Assembly: GCA_047623945.1 (NCBI GenBank)
Contig: JBLHOT010000013.1
Span: forward strand, 8,362 to 72,361
DNA: 64,000 nucleotides
Direction of reading: 5' to 3'
From: Arcticibacterium sp047623945
Lineage (GTDB): Bacteria; Bacteroidota; Bacteroidia; Cytophagales; Spirosomataceae
Part shown: piece after piece, positions 17,200 to 27,228 of the stretch
How positions within the stretch are numbered: position 1 is the first letter of the stretch
Layout: each line of letters starts with the position of its first letter
Notes under the pieces: generated by a model
What the model was told of the DNA's origin: nothing
Seen by the model: the letters and a program-made list of their open reading frames with translations, nothing else
Database searches by the model: none
Position numbers and translations under genes: made by a program

Positions 17200-18738
17200 T
17201 TACAATTCTACGGCCACCTTATAAGTAGGATCCTCAATGATGTTGACATCAATAATTTCTTCTGCATTTGCCAATAATTTTCGGCAATCGCTACTTAGGT
17301 ATCTTAAATGCACTTTTTTGCCTGCTTTTTGATAGCGTTCTGTGATTTTATTCAGGGCTTCTATACCAGACATGTCATTTACACGGCTTTCTTTGAAGTT
17401 TATAATGACCTCTTTTGGGTCTGTTAAAACATCAAATTTTTCAGCGAAGGATTGACTAGAAGCAAAGAACAGAGGGCCGTATATTTCATAGTGTTTCACA
17501 CCTTTCTCATCCACATATTTTCTTGCTCTAATTCTTTTTGCATTTTCCCATGAAAAAACTAATGCAGAAATAATTACACCTATTAATACAGCTAGGGCCA
17601 GGTTGTGAAGTAACACCGTAATTCCAGCCACCAAAAAAAGAACGAGGATATCATGATTAGGCATTTTCCCGATAACCTTAAAACTAGCCCATTCAAAAGT
17701 ACCAATCGCCACCATAAACATTAAACCAACTAAAGCAGCCATAGGCATTTGTTCTATATATTCAGCTCCGAACATCACGAAAACCAAAAGCATAATGGAG
17801 GCCACAAGGCCTGATAGGCGGGCTCTGGCACCAGAAGATATATTAATCAAACTTTGACCTATCATGGCACATCCTCCCATTCCTGAGAAAAAACCAGTCA
17901 CTATATTGGCCAACCCTTGGGCTACTGCTTCTTTATTACTTCTACCACGCGTTTCTGTGATTTCATCTATCAGGTTTAGAGTTAGTAAGCTTTCTATAAG
18001 ACCCACACCCGCCACAATAAGGGCGAATGGGAAAATGATGCTCAATGTCTCTAGGTTAAAAGGTACATCTGGTATATGAAATGGAGGGAAGCCACCTTTG
18101 ATGGAGCTTATATCTCCCACCGTTTTAGTTTGTAAGCCAAAACCGATAACGATGGCCGTAACTACCAAGATAGCAACCAAACCAGAAGGTATAGCTTTAG
18201 TGAGTTTTGGCAGTCCCCAGATGATAAGCATCGTTAAAAGCACTAATCCCACCATTTGATAAAGCTGCACACCTTGCATCCATTCTAATGCTCCATCTGT
18301 TCCGGGTATTTTAAAGGAGCTTAGTTGAGCCATGAAAATGACAATGGCTAGACCATTCACAAAACCAAACATAACAGGATGTGGTACCAAACGGATAAAT
18401 TTACCAAGCTTAAAAAAGCCAGCTGCCATCTGAATAATGCCGGCCAGCACCACCGTGGCAAAAATGTATTCTACACCATGCATTTTGGCAAGGCCCACTA
18501 TTACTACGGCAACAGCTCCAGTAGCTCCAGAAATCATACCCGGTCTTCCTCCAAAAATAGAGGTAATAAGACCAACCGTGAATGCCGCATAAAGTCCTGT
18601 AAGGGGATGCAAGCCTGCTATCAAAGCGAAAGCAATAGCCTCTGGAATGAGTGCTAGGGCTACCGTGAGGCCAGAGAGCACTTCGTTTTTATAATCTACT
18701 TTTTGCTTTAAATCAAAAAATGTGAATACTTGATTCAT
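17200..18738 (-). CDS. SulP family anion transporter with STAS domain
   Basis: A 512-residue inner-membrane transporter of the SulP family (sulfate, bicarbonate or related anion). Seen: the N-terminal sulfate-transporter signature region (YKNEVLSGLTVALALIPEAIAFALIAGL), about 10-12 membrane segments over residues 25-400, and a C-terminal cytoplasmic STAS domain (about 415-512, with VIINFKESRVNDMSGIEAL). The ion cannot be assigned from sequence; similar marine and freshwater proteins often carry bicarbonate. The next gene upstream, pyruvate carboxylase, consumes bicarbonate. This fits but does not prove a bicarbonate role. Confidence 0.9.
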   Translation of the reverse strand: MNQVFTFFDLKQKVDYKNEVLSGLTVALALIPEAIAFALIAGLHPLTGLYAAFTVGLITSIFGGRPGMISGATGAVAVVIVGLAKMHGVEYIFATVVLAGIIQMAAGFFKLGKFIRLVPHPVMFGFVNGLAIVIFMAQLSSFKIPGTDGALEWMQGVQLYQMVGLVLLTMLIIWGLPKLTKAIPSGLVAILVVTAIVIGFGLQTKTVGDISSIKGGFPPFHIPDVPFNLETLSIIFPFALIVAGVGLIESLLTLNLIDEITETRGRSNKEAVAQGLANIVTGFFSGMGGCAMIGQSLINISSGARARLSGLVASIMLLVFVMFGAEYIEQMPMAALVGLMFMVAIGTFEWASFKVIGKMPNHDILVLFLVAGITVLLHNLALAVLIGVIISALVFSWENAKRIRARKYVDEKGVKHYEIYGPLFFASSQSFAEKFDVLTDPKEVIINFKESRVNDMSGIEALNKITERYQKAGKKVHLRYLSSDCRKLLANAEEIIDVNIIEDPTYKVAVEL

Positions 18739-18854
18739 GTAGTGATTTTGTTTTGGAGAAAATTAAAAGTGTAACTACCTCTCTGCCTTTTCCAGCTTTA
18801 AACTGTTTTCGGCAAATTGATAATTACACTTTGTTTTTATTTTTAAATATTGGC

Positions 18855-21800
18855 TTAAGCCGTTTTTTCTATTTCTATTACCCAGTCGTCTTGCTCTACT
18901 ACTGCTCCTTCTTCTAACTGTACAAAAGATACCACACCATCAAACGGAGATGCCACGATAGACTCCATTTTCATGGCTTCTATCACAAATAGTGGCGTGT
19001 TTTTAGCTACTTCGTCACCTTTTTTGACAAGAATCCTAGATATTCTACCTTGAAGTGGAGCACCTATATCGCCTTCTTTGCCAATTTTCTTGTTGGTTGG
19101 CTTGGTTACTTTTAACGAGTGGTCGCGTACTTTGAGCTTTCTAGTTTGCCCATTAAGTTCGTAACTGACAGTACGCTTTCCTTCTTCATCTGGTTCAGAA
19201 GTGTAGAGGTATCTTACCAAGATGGTTTTACCCTCTTCTATGGTAATCATGATTTCTTGGTTTTGGTGCAAACCATACCAGAAAGCATGGGAAGGTATAA
19301 GGCTTACGTCGCCAAACTTCTCTCTGTTCTCGTGGAATTCTTCATAAACCTTATCGTATAATTTGTACGATAAGTAATCTAAATAGCCATCACTATTTGG
19401 GAAGTCTTTTTGAAACTGCTTGTATTCGCCTTGCAGGTCAATAGGCTTCATGTGAGCATTTGGGCGATCTGTGTATGGCTTTATGTCCTTTAAGATTATT
19501 TTTTGAAGCTCAGCGGGGAAACCTCCAGGAGGCTGACCTAGGTCTCCTCTAAAGAAGCCTTTGACAGACTCTGGGAAAGAGAGGGTGTCTCCTTTTTTAA
19601 AAATATCATCGGAATCAATATTGTTTGACGTCATGAAAAGGGCCATATCTCCAACTACTTTAGAAGAAGGAGTCACTTTTACTATATCACCTAACATTTC
19701 ATTTACGAGACTATAATTTTGCTTTAGAAGGTCAAACTTATCTCCTAAACCCAGGGAGATAGATTGTGACTTAAGATTAGAATATTGCCCGCCGGGCATT
19801 TGATGATCATATACTTCAGCACTTCCAGATTTAAGACCAGACTCAAAAGGAGCGTACATGGTACGCACATCTTCCCAGTAGCTTGAATACTGATTTAGTT
19901 TATGTAGGTCTATCTCACATTCCCTTTCATTTCCTTTGAGCATTGCTACCACTGAATTGAAGTTAGGCTGAGAAGTTAGGCCAGAAAGTCCTCCAAGAGC
20001 ACAGTCAATAATATCTACACCAGACTCTGTAGCCTTTAAATAGGTAGCGGCTTGGATAGAGGAGGTGTCATGCGTGTGCAAGTGAATTGGAAGGTCCACC
20101 GCTTTTTTCATTTCTCTTACCAGTACTTCTGCCGTATAAGGCTTTAGAAGTCCTGCCATATCTTTTATGGCAATGATATGAGCTCCTTCATCTTCAAGTT
20201 GGCGAGCCATATCCAAGTAATACTGTAAGGTGTATTTCTTTTGATTAGGGTCTAGCATTTCACCAGTATAGCATATGGAAGCTTCTGCCAATGAATTAGT
20301 ACGCTCTCTTACCGTTCTGATACTCAGCTTCATCGACTCAATCCAATTTAGGGAGTCAAATATTCTAAAGACATCAATGCCATTTTCGGCAGACTTCTCA
20401 ATAAAACTTTCTACTAAATTATCTGGATAGGCGGTATAACCTACAGCATTTGAGCCTCTAAGTAGCATTTGAAGCAGCATGTTTGGCATGGCTTCTCTAA
20501 AGTCTTGGAGACGCTTCCATGGACTCTCGTACAAGAACCTCATAGCCACATCAAAAGTGGCACCACCCCAAACTTCCATAGAAAATAGCTGTGGGAAGTT
20601 TTTGGCAAACCCTTCTGCTACGGCTAGCATATCCGTGGTTCTAACCCGTGTAGCTAGAAGTGACTGATGTCCGTCTCTAAATGTTGTATCTGTATAAAGG
20701 ATAGATTTTTGGTCTTTTACCCATTGAGCAAACTTATCTGCACCCATGCTGTCTAACCTTTGCTTATTGCCATCTGGGTAAGGGTCAAAAGGATTTATTA
20801 TTGGCACCTTAGGAAGAACAAAATCAGTCTTGTCAACTTTTCCAAGCGTCCTATTTCCATTAACAATCACATCTGAAAGCAAACGCATGGCTCTGGTAGA
20901 ACGGTCCTTAGGTTTGCGTAATTCTAATAACTCAGGATGATTTTCAATGAATGTAACCTGTGCCTTTCCTTTTTGGAAATCCGGATGTTTTATAACATTA
21001 CTTAAGAAAGGAATATTGGTTTTCACACCTCTAATTCTAAACTCCACCAAAGCTCTTGAAAGTCGTTGGGCGGCACCTTTTAGGGTTCTACCTCGTGCAG
21101 TAACTTTCACTATCATAGAATCAAAGTAAGGTGAGATTTTCATGCCTGGATAGGCAGAGCCCTCATCTAATCTAATTCCAAAACCAGCAGCATTTCTGTA
21201 AGCTATGATAGTTCCGAAATCTGGCTTAAATCCATTTGATGGATCCTCGGTGGTAATTCTACACTGAATAGCGTATCCTTTAAGAGGAACCTCGTCTTGG
21301 TGTTTTATAAATATACCCCTGTCAGAAAGCTTATAACCCATAGCTATCAAAAGCTGGGTCCTCACAATGTCAATTCCGGTTATTTCCTCGGTAATGGTAT
21401 GTTCTACTTGTATTCTTGGATTAACCTCTATGAAGTAAACATTTTCGTCTTTGTCAACTAAAAACTCTACAGTACCTGCATTAGAGTAATTTACGGCTTT
21501 ACCCATTTTTATGGCGTAGTCGTAAAGCTTTTGACGGGTTTCTTGCTTCAGGCCAATAGAAGGGGCCACCTCTACCACTTTCTGGAATCTACGCTGGACA
21601 GAGCAATCTCTTTCATAAAGGTGAATGAGGTTTCCGTGCTGGTCCCCTAAAAGCTGCACCTCAAGGTGCTTAGGGTCTACTACAAACTTTTCTAAGAAAA
21701 CCACATCATTTCCAAATGCGGTTTTGGCTTCATTCTTGGCTTCGGCATAGGCCCTGGAGAAATCACTTTCCTGACGGACTACTCGCATACCTCTTCCTCC

Positions 21801-22310
21801 TCCTCCAGCAACGGCTTTCACCATCATTGGAAAGCCAATTTCCTTTGCTCTTTCCAGAGCAAACTCGGCATTCGGAATGTTTCCTCTAAAGTCTGGAATT
21901 AAAGGAACACCAGCCTCCATGGCTTTGTTTTTAGCTGCCACTTTATCGCCTAGAGCATCCATAGCTTCTGGCTTAGGGCCCACAAATATGATATCCTCTG
22001 CAATACACCTTCTAACTAAGGTTACGTTTTCTGAAAGAAAGCCGTATCCAGGATGAATGGCGTCAATTTTTTTAGTCTTCGCCAGTTGGATAATGCCTTC
22101 TATATCAAGGTAGGGTTTAAGAGCTTCTTCATTGGCTCCTATTTGATAGGCCTCATCTGCTTTATACCTGTGCAAAGAATAGCGGTCTTCATAGGTATAA
22201 AGAGCTACTGTGGTTATGCCTAATTCGGAGGCAGCCCGCATGATACGGATAGCTATCTCTCCACGGTTGGCAATTAAAAGTCTTTTTATTGGTTTTACGT
22301 ATGCTTTCAT
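18855..22310 (-). CDS. pyc: Pyruvate carboxylase
   Basis: Biotin enzyme that makes oxaloacetate from pyruvate, bicarbonate and ATP, refilling the TCA cycle. The 1151-residue single chain has all parts in order: biotin carboxylase (about 8-460, with GGGGRGMRVV and FIEVNPRIQVEHT), carboxyltransferase (about 540-830, with TTFRDGHQSLLATRVRT and HLHTHDTSS), a central allosteric linker region, and the biotin carrier domain ending the protein, with the biotinylated lysine in EAMKMES (about residue 1114). I use the ATG at 22310; the frame also allows a TTG at 22313. It stands alone. Confidence 0.96.
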   Translation of the reverse strand: MKAYVKPIKRLLIANRGEIAIRIMRAASELGITTVALYTYEDRYSLHRYKADEAYQIGANEEALKPYLDIEGIIQLAKTKKIDAIHPGYGFLSENVTLVRRCIAEDIIFVGPKPEAMDALGDKVAAKNKAMEAGVPLIPDFRGNIPNAEFALERAKEIGFPMMVKAVAGGGGRGMRVVRQESDFSRAYAEAKNEAKTAFGNDVVFLEKFVVDPKHLEVQLLGDQHGNLIHLYERDCSVQRRFQKVVEVAPSIGLKQETRQKLYDYAIKMGKAVNYSNAGTVEFLVDKDENVYFIEVNPRIQVEHTITEEITGIDIVRTQLLIAMGYKLSDRGIFIKHQDEVPLKGYAIQCRITTEDPSNGFKPDFGTIIAYRNAAGFGIRLDEGSAYPGMKISPYFDSMIVKVTARGRTLKGAAQRLSRALVEFRIRGVKTNIPFLSNVIKHPDFQKGKAQVTFIENHPELLELRKPKDRSTRAMRLLSDVIVNGNRTLGKVDKTDFVLPKVPIINPFDPYPDGNKQRLDSMGADKFAQWVKDQKSILYTDTTFRDGHQSLLATRVRTTDMLAVAEGFAKNFPQLFSMEVWGGATFDVAMRFLYESPWKRLQDFREAMPNMLLQMLLRGSNAVGYTAYPDNLVESFIEKSAENGIDVFRIFDSLNWIESMKLSIRTVRERTNSLAEASICYTGEMLDPNQKKYTLQYYLDMARQLEDEGAHIIAIKDMAGLLKPYTAEVLVREMKKAVDLPIHLHTHDTSSIQAATYLKATESGVDIIDCALGGLSGLTSQPNFNSVVAMLKGNERECEIDLHKLNQYSSYWEDVRTMYAPFESGLKSGSAEVYDHQMPGGQYSNLKSQSISLGLGDKFDLLKQNYSLVNEMLGDIVKVTPSSKVVGDMALFMTSNNIDSDDIFKKGDTLSFPESVKGFFRGDLGQPPGGFPAELQKIILKDIKPYTDRPNAHMKPIDLQGEYKQFQKDFPNSDGYLDYLSYKLYDKVYEEFHENREKFGDVSLIPSHAFWYGLHQNQEIMITIEEGKTILVRYLYTSEPDEEGKRTVSYELNGQTRKLKVRDHSLKVTKPTNKKIGKEGDIGAPLQGRISRILVKKGDEVAKNTPLFVIEAMKMESIVASPFDGVVSFVQLEEGAVVEQDDWVIEIEKTA

Positions 22311-22511
22311 CAAATTATAAAGGTAAAGTCATATTTTATTGAAGAAGTAGCTAAGTGCACTCCGTGCAAAAAACTTAGGAAGTTAATGTTAAGCGAATTG
22401 TCAATCAATTTTTGTTAAAACAATATCTTCTAAATCTATTTAAAGTACAACTTTGGGACTGTTTAACAATACTGAACTGGTTATAGTATTGGTTTTTGAA
22501 TAATAGATGCC

Positions 22512-23144
22512 TTACATTTTCTTGGCGGGGTTTCCAAAAACGGTACTATTTTCTGCCACATTTTCTATTACAACGGAGCCCGCACCTACTCTTGCATTTT
22601 TACCTACCGTGACTCCTGAAACTACGGTTACATTGCTTCCTAAAAATGCCCCTTCTTCTATTTTAGCTTTGCTGTTTATGTTGGAACCACTCCCAATCTC
22701 TACATAATCACCCACTTCTGCTTCTGTGTCAATACTGACTGAGGAGCCTAGAATATTAAGATTGCCAATTTTAGAAAATGGACCAATTACCGAACCCGCA
22801 CTTATCAAGTTTCCATGTCCAATGACCGCTTCTTCGGAGACGATGGCCGCTTTATGTATGGCGTTAATGGGCATGGTTTTCCGTTTTTCTTGAAGCATGG
22901 TGGCTACTTTTTTACGGTCTAGTTTATTTTTAAGTGCTACAAAAGCCTCGGTCTTGTTTCCTATTATCTTTAAAATGCCGCCATCGTCCGTTGAGCCTAA
23001 AACCATCACCGTCCCTATTTCTGTGTGATGAAGTTCGTCTTTGTCGTCTAGAAAGCCGTACATGACTATGCCGTTCTCATGAAAGATATCTAATGCGGTT
23101 TTTCCAAGCGTGCCTGCCCCGAAAATAATTACTGGATTGTCCAT
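22512..23144 (-). CDS. NeuD/PglD-like sugar acyltransferase
   Basis: A 210-residue enzyme with an N-terminal Rossmann-like half (VIIFGAGTLGKTALDIF) and a C-terminal left-handed beta helix of hexapeptide repeats (from about residue 95: IGHGNLISAGSVIG, NILGSSVSI, IGSGSNIN, IGAGSVV-type turns). Such enzymes transfer an acetyl group to amino or hydroxyl groups of nucleotide sugars or sialic acids. No sugar-biosynthesis genes adjoin it, so the substrate is unknown. It follows the DUF58 pair by 3 bases on the same strand. Confidence 0.85.
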   Translation of the reverse strand: MDNPVIIFGAGTLGKTALDIFHENGIVMYGFLDDKDELHHTEIGTVMVLGSTDDGGILKIIGNKTEAFVALKNKLDRKKVATMLQEKRKTMPINAIHKAAIVSEEAVIGHGNLISAGSVIGPFSKIGNLNILGSSVSIDTEAEVGDYVEIGSGSNINSKAKIEEGAFLGSNVTVVSGVTVGKNARVGAGSVVIENVAENSTVFGNPAKKM

Positions 23145-23147
23145 AGA

Positions 23148-24071
23148 TTAATGTCGTTTTGAGATTCTTTTTTTATACTCCATGATTTTTTCCCTAAAGC
23201 GTTCTTTGCTATAGGAAAAAAGAATTTGCAAAGCTACAGGGATTCTGTCTGAATTTATGCCTCCAAAAAGGCTACTTTCCAATTCTCTAATAGCCTCTCC
23301 CACTTTTTTATCCTTGGCTGTTTTCTCTATTTCTACGGAAGAGAGGGTATTAAAAGGTAAGTCTTCTAGCCAAGTCATGTGGTTTCTCCAAAGAAAACTG
23401 GCATCTCTCAGGTCTTCAGGGGATGCACTGCCTAGCATTATTTTTTTGAATCGCTCAATAAAATCATTTTGCCTCTTTCTATAATTCAAAAGATTAATTT
23501 GCCGTCTAATTTTATCGAGAAAAGCGATGGTCAATAAACTTAATATGAGGAGACATGCCAAAAATATTTTGAGGCTGCCAGACATTTTCTTTTCTTTTCT
23601 TTTTATGAAATCTACTCCTACATTCAGCTTGGTTCGAAGTAAAAGAGAGTCTGGGATCATATCATTAAAAAAGAGGCTATCACTGTTGGACCAAAAGACC
23701 GTGCTATCCCCATCTTTAACAGTCCAGACGGGTAAGGACAATGACTTTATTCTATCAATTTCATAGGATTTGATAGTATAAAGGATGCTATCTGTACTTA
23801 TTGAGTCTATTGTTTTGGTTGTGAAATAGACGCTATTAACCAGTTCAAAAGGCTGGAAGTAGCTGCCGTTTTTAGGAAAAAAAACATCCTCTGAAGCTAA
23901 ATGATCAAAGGTCAATGTTATGGGTATATCCTCCGCAATACCACCAGAATCTTTAAGAAAACGAAGTCGAGGGTTTTGTGCCTCAGAACAGAAGGACAGA
24001 CCTAGGCACGAGCAGAAAACCAGAAAGGTTCTCACATTTATATAGGAATATTTGTTTCTGTTTTTTTTCAC
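23148..24071 (-). CDS. Membrane protein paired with DUF58 (BatD-like)
   Basis: A 307-residue protein with a signal sequence (FLVFCSCLGLSFCSEAQ), an outside beta-rich part of about 130 residues, one membrane helix (about residues 168-187, LKIFLACLLILSLLTIAFL) and a basic cytoplasmic tail. It starts at GTG, and its start overlaps the DUF58 stop by 4 bases (GTGA), so the two are translationally coupled. The layout resembles the BatD/DUF4381-type partner of DUF58 proteins in Bacteroidota aerotolerance (Bat) loci. No MoxR ATPase or VWA BatA/BatB gene adjoins it. Confidence 0.65.
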   Translation of the reverse strand: MKKNRNKYSYINVRTFLVFCSCLGLSFCSEAQNPRLRFLKDSGGIAEDIPITLTFDHLASEDVFFPKNGSYFQPFELVNSVYFTTKTIDSISTDSILYTIKSYEIDRIKSLSLPVWTVKDGDSTVFWSNSDSLFFNDMIPDSLLLRTKLNVGVDFIKRKEKKMSGSLKIFLACLLILSLLTIAFLDKIRRQINLLNYRKRQNDFIERFKKIMLGSASPEDLRDASFLWRNHMTWLEDLPFNTLSSVEIEKTAKDKKVGEAIRELESSLFGGINSDRIPVALQILFSYSKERFREKIMEYKKRISKRH

Positions 24072-24928
24072 CTTCTCACCCTAAAAAGTTGGACTAAACG
24101 ATAAACAAAATTCTCGTTGGACGATACGGACAGGTAGTTCGCATTATACTTTTTTGCGATTGTTTCTAAGGTCTTTTGTGTTTCTTCAAAAGCCATTTTC
24201 ATGCTTTTTTGAAAACTTCTAGAAGAAGTATTTACCCAAGAAACGGCATTACTTTCTTCGTCTTTTACGGGAATTAAGCCTAAGCTTGGCAAATTAACCT
24301 CACGGTTATCATAGAGGTGAATAATCACTAAATCATGCTTTTTTGCAAGAGCCCTCAGATTATCATGGTAGCCGCCGTCTTGAAAATCTGAAATAAGAAT
24401 AATAACGCTTTTTTTCTTAAGCCTATTCATGGTAAAGCGAATAGCCTCGGTGATATCGGTTTTGTTGGATAGGGGCCTGTTTTCAAAAAGTTTGAGAATA
24501 AATTTATAGGCAAACTTCATACCTGTGTCTGGCTTAAGGTAAAGTTCTTTCTGGTCTGAGAACGCATAAAGCCCCACATGGCTAGACTCTTTTAGAGCAG
24601 AAAGGGCTAGAACGCCACATATTTCTTTAGCCCTATCAATTTTGGTTTGACCCAAGGCTCCAATATTTTGTGAAGCACTTACATCTAATAAAAAGAAAAC
24701 CGTTTGCTCTTTTTCCTCCTTAAATATCTTAACATAAGCACCTTGCCCTTTTGCAGTCGTAATCCAATCTATGGTTCGTACGTCGTCACCGTATTGATAG
24801 GTTCTCAAATCCGCAAACTCTAAGCCAGTCCCTTTGAAGATAGAACTGAAATTGCCTTGTCGTTGAGAATTGACGGCTTTTCTAATTCTAATTTCAAATT
24901 TATTCAGTCTAGAGAAAAGTGATCTCAA
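24068..24928 (-). CDS. DUF58 (von Willebrand A-like) protein
   Basis: A 286-residue DUF58 protein. Seen: the DUF58 signature (EFADLRTYQYGDDVRTIDWITTAKGQ) and a VWA-like fold with the metal-site motif LLDVSASQN. Such proteins usually work with a MoxR-type AAA ATPase to assemble or activate other complexes. The start is a TTG at 24926-24928 with no ATG nearby. The downstream gene overlaps its stop. Between it and the next upstream gene (25101, divergent) lie 172 bases, which probably hold both promoters. Confidence 0.87.
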   Translation of the reverse strand: MRSLFSRLNKFEIRIRKAVNSQRQGNFSSIFKGTGLEFADLRTYQYGDDVRTIDWITTAKGQGAYVKIFKEEKEQTVFFLLDVSASQNIGALGQTKIDRAKEICGVLALSALKESSHVGLYAFSDQKELYLKPDTGMKFAYKFILKLFENRPLSNKTDITEAIRFTMNRLKKKSVIILISDFQDGGYHDNLRALAKKHDLVIIHLYDNREVNLPSLGLIPVKDEESNAVSWVNTSSRSFQKSMKMAFEETQKTLETIAKKYNANYLSVSSNENFVYRLVQLFRVRR

Positions 24929-25100
24929 TGGTCTTAAGTTTTTTTATAAATATGTGTACCTTTTAGATAAGGGGCATTGCGTATTTTTGCTAAACAAAGG
25001 TAGTCAGTTTATTGATTAAGTGTTAAATCCTTATTCTTAAACACTACCGAACAATTCCTGACAAACGACCATTTATGAAGCTTAAAACTGCTAATATATT

Positions 25101-25475
25101 TTGACTTTTAAATCATTAAAAACCTGGGTGATACTTTTTGTAGCGTCATTTCCTTCTGCTTGCTCTCAGAGCGATGTCCCTGATAATTTAATTCCTGAAG
25201 AGGTCATGATTAATGTTTTGACAGAGACTCATTTATTGGAAGCCAGGGTGGGCCGTCTCAGTTTAAATACATATGATTCTGCCAGTGTAGCGTTTGTTTA
25301 TTTACAAAAGGAACTTTGGAACAAATATGACATTGACTCTCTTTCGTATGTTCAGAGTTATGATTATTACGGAATGTATCCTAAAAGATTCGCTGAGCTC
25401 TATCAAAAAGTGGAAGATAGACTTACTCAAATGGAGGAAGAGATCAACGGTGTAAATAGAAATAATGATGAATGA
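25101..25475 (+). CDS. DUF4296 lipoprotein
   Basis: A 124-residue lipoprotein with Cys21 as the lipid site (SFPSACSQ) and the DUF4296 body (LIPEEVMINVLTETHLLEARV). The start is a TTG at 25101. A tiny ATG frame at 25075 (9 codons) ends at 25104, overlapping it. The gene overlaps the next one by 11 bases. The function of DUF4296 is unknown. The pairing with a polyprenol mannosyl synthase may be only positional. Confidence 0.82.
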   Translation: MTFKSLKTWVILFVASFPSACSQSDVPDNLIPEEVMINVLTETHLLEARVGRLSLNTYDSASVAFVYLQKELWNKYDIDSLSYVQSYDYYGMYPKRFAELYQKVEDRLTQMEEEINGVNRNNDE

Positions 25476-26199
25476 GAACCTTGTAATCATACCTACATAT
25501 AACGAGAAGGAAAACATTGAGGCTATTATCCGTAAGGTGTTTAGCCTTCCAGAAGCATTCCATCTTTTGATAGTAGATGACGGATCTCCCGACGGAACAG
25601 CCATTATTATTAAAAGTCTTCAAAAGGAATTTACAGGTCAGCTTCACATAGAAGAAAGAGCTGGAAAGCAAGGCTTAGGAACAGCCTATATTCATGGATT
25701 TAAATGGGCTCTGAAGGAAAACTATCAATATGTATTTGAAATGGACGCTGATTTTTCTCATAACCCGGATGACCTAGTAAAATTATATCATGCCTGTAAG
25801 AATGGCGGATACGATATGGCGATAGGTTCCAGATACGTTTCAGGCGTTAATGTGGTAAACTGGCCCATTGGCAGGGTGCTTATGTCTTATTTTGCGGGGG
25901 TGTATGTGAGAATGTTGACTAGGATGCCCATTATGGATCCTACGGGCGGCTTTGTCTGTTATACTAGGACTGTTTTAGAAACCATTCCCTTAGATAAGAT
26001 CACTTTTGTGGGTTATGCTTTCCAGATAGAAATGAAGTTTAACGCTTTCCTCTATAAGTTCAAAATTAAAGAAGTTCCTATCATTTTTACCGACAGAACC
26101 AAAGGCACCTCTAAGATGTCAACCAGTATATTTAAAGAGGCGGTTTTGGGTGTTGTCGTTATGAAAGTTTGGAGTTGGTTTAAGAAGTTTGAAAGGTAA
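25465..26199 (+). CDS. Polyprenol monophosphomannose synthase-like GT2
   Basis: A 244-residue soluble family 2 glycosyltransferase resembling dolichol/polyprenol-phosphate mannose synthase. Seen: VIIPTYNEKENIEAIIRKV, LIVDDGSPDGTA, FEMDADFSHNPDDL (the DxD site) and DPTGGFVCYTRTVL. No membrane segment follows, matching the short DPM1-type enzymes. It should move mannose from GDP-mannose to a polyprenyl phosphate for surface glycosylation. manC at 32708 could supply GDP-mannose. It starts inside the DUF4296 gene (ATGATG at 25465). Confidence 0.88.
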   Translation: MMNENLVIIPTYNEKENIEAIIRKVFSLPEAFHLLIVDDGSPDGTAIIIKSLQKEFTGQLHIEERAGKQGLGTAYIHGFKWALKENYQYVFEMDADFSHNPDDLVKLYHACKNGGYDMAIGSRYVSGVNVVNWPIGRVLMSYFAGVYVRMLTRMPIMDPTGGFVCYTRTVLETIPLDKITFVGYAFQIEMKFNAFLYKFKIKEVPIIFTDRTKGTSKMSTSIFKEAVLGVVVMKVWSWFKKFER

Positions 26200-26204
26200 A
26201 TGCG

Positions 26205-27197
26205 TTAAAAAGCTTTGTCCGTAGGATAAATGATTCCGGCTTTCTCTCTTGTGTTATCTAACAATCGAATGAGCTTAAGGCTTTGAGATAGCGGCCATAA
26301 GTCAGATTCCTTTTTCCCTTCTAAAAGGCAATTATTGACTTCTTCAATCTCAAAATTGTAACCAAAGGATTCTCTAGGAAAGTGAAATGTTTGGGCATCA
26401 GCATCATCTGGATAACAGACAATTTCTGTGGCTTCATGAAACTTTCTTTTCATGTGAATTTTCCCTTTGTCCCCATATATAAAAGCCTCTATATTGGTGT
26501 TAGCACCAAAAGTGCAACTCAGATTGGCCACAGCATTATTATCATATTGATAAATAAAGGCAGTAGACTCGTCTACTCCCGTAGGGCCTTTAGTGCTGGC
26601 AGCTAAAATGTTAGACGGATAGCCCAGTAATAGAAGCGATAAGAAGGCCGGGTATATCCCGATGTCTAGAAAAGCCCCTCCGCCAAATTCAGGATTCAAA
26701 ACACGTCTTTCAGGGAGAAAGGGAGGGATAAAGCCAAAGTCTGCTTGAATTGTTTTTATGTTTCCTATACTCCCACTTTCTATTAACTCTAATACTTTCT
26801 TGGTGGTAGGCAAAAAGCGGGTCCATAGAGCTTCCATAAGAAATGTATTCTTGGCTTTTGCCAAATCAATCATCTCCTTCACTTCACCCTCGTTCATGGC
26901 AAATGGTTTTTCACAGAGCACCGCTATTCCTCTTTCTAAACACAGTTTGGTACAAAAAGCGTGAGTAGTATGAGGTGTGGCTATGTATATCGCATCTAAA
27001 TTGGACGTGTTAAAAATTTCCTCATAAGAACCATAGGCATTATCTGCTTGGTGTTTAGTTCCGAAAGCCTGTGCTCTTTCTAATGACCGAGATGCCACTG
27101 CCGCTAGATTAGCACCTTCTACCGTAGATAAATCTGCCGCAAACTTCTCTGCTATTTTCCCGATTCCTATGATTCCCCAATTTATCATCCTGCTCAT
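26205..27197 (-). CDS. Gfo/Idh/MocA family oxidoreductase (cytoplasmic)
   Basis: A 330-residue NAD(P)-binding dehydrogenase without a signal. Seen: INWGIIGIGKIAEKFAAD at the N-terminus (GxGxxA pattern) and VLCEKPFAMNEGE carrying the EKP motif. It has the domain arrangement of trans-dihydrodiol/xylose dehydrogenase-like members. Convergent with the glycosyltransferase, 5 bases apart. The substrate is not apparent. Confidence 0.88.
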   Translation of the reverse strand: MSRMINWGIIGIGKIAEKFAADLSTVEGANLAAVASRSLERAQAFGTKHQADNAYGSYEEIFNTSNLDAIYIATPHTTHAFCTKLCLERGIAVLCEKPFAMNEGEVKEMIDLAKAKNTFLMEALWTRFLPTTKKVLELIESGSIGNIKTIQADFGFIPPFLPERRVLNPEFGGGAFLDIGIYPAFLSLLLLGYPSNILAASTKGPTGVDESTAFIYQYDNNAVANLSCTFGANTNIEAFIYGDKGKIHMKRKFHEATEIVCYPDDADAQTFHFPRESFGYNFEIEEVNNCLLEGKKESDLWPLSQSLKLIRLLDNTREKAGIIYPTDKAF

Positions 27198-27228
27198 TTT
27201 CTTGATTTTGAACAGCCAATATAGGCTT

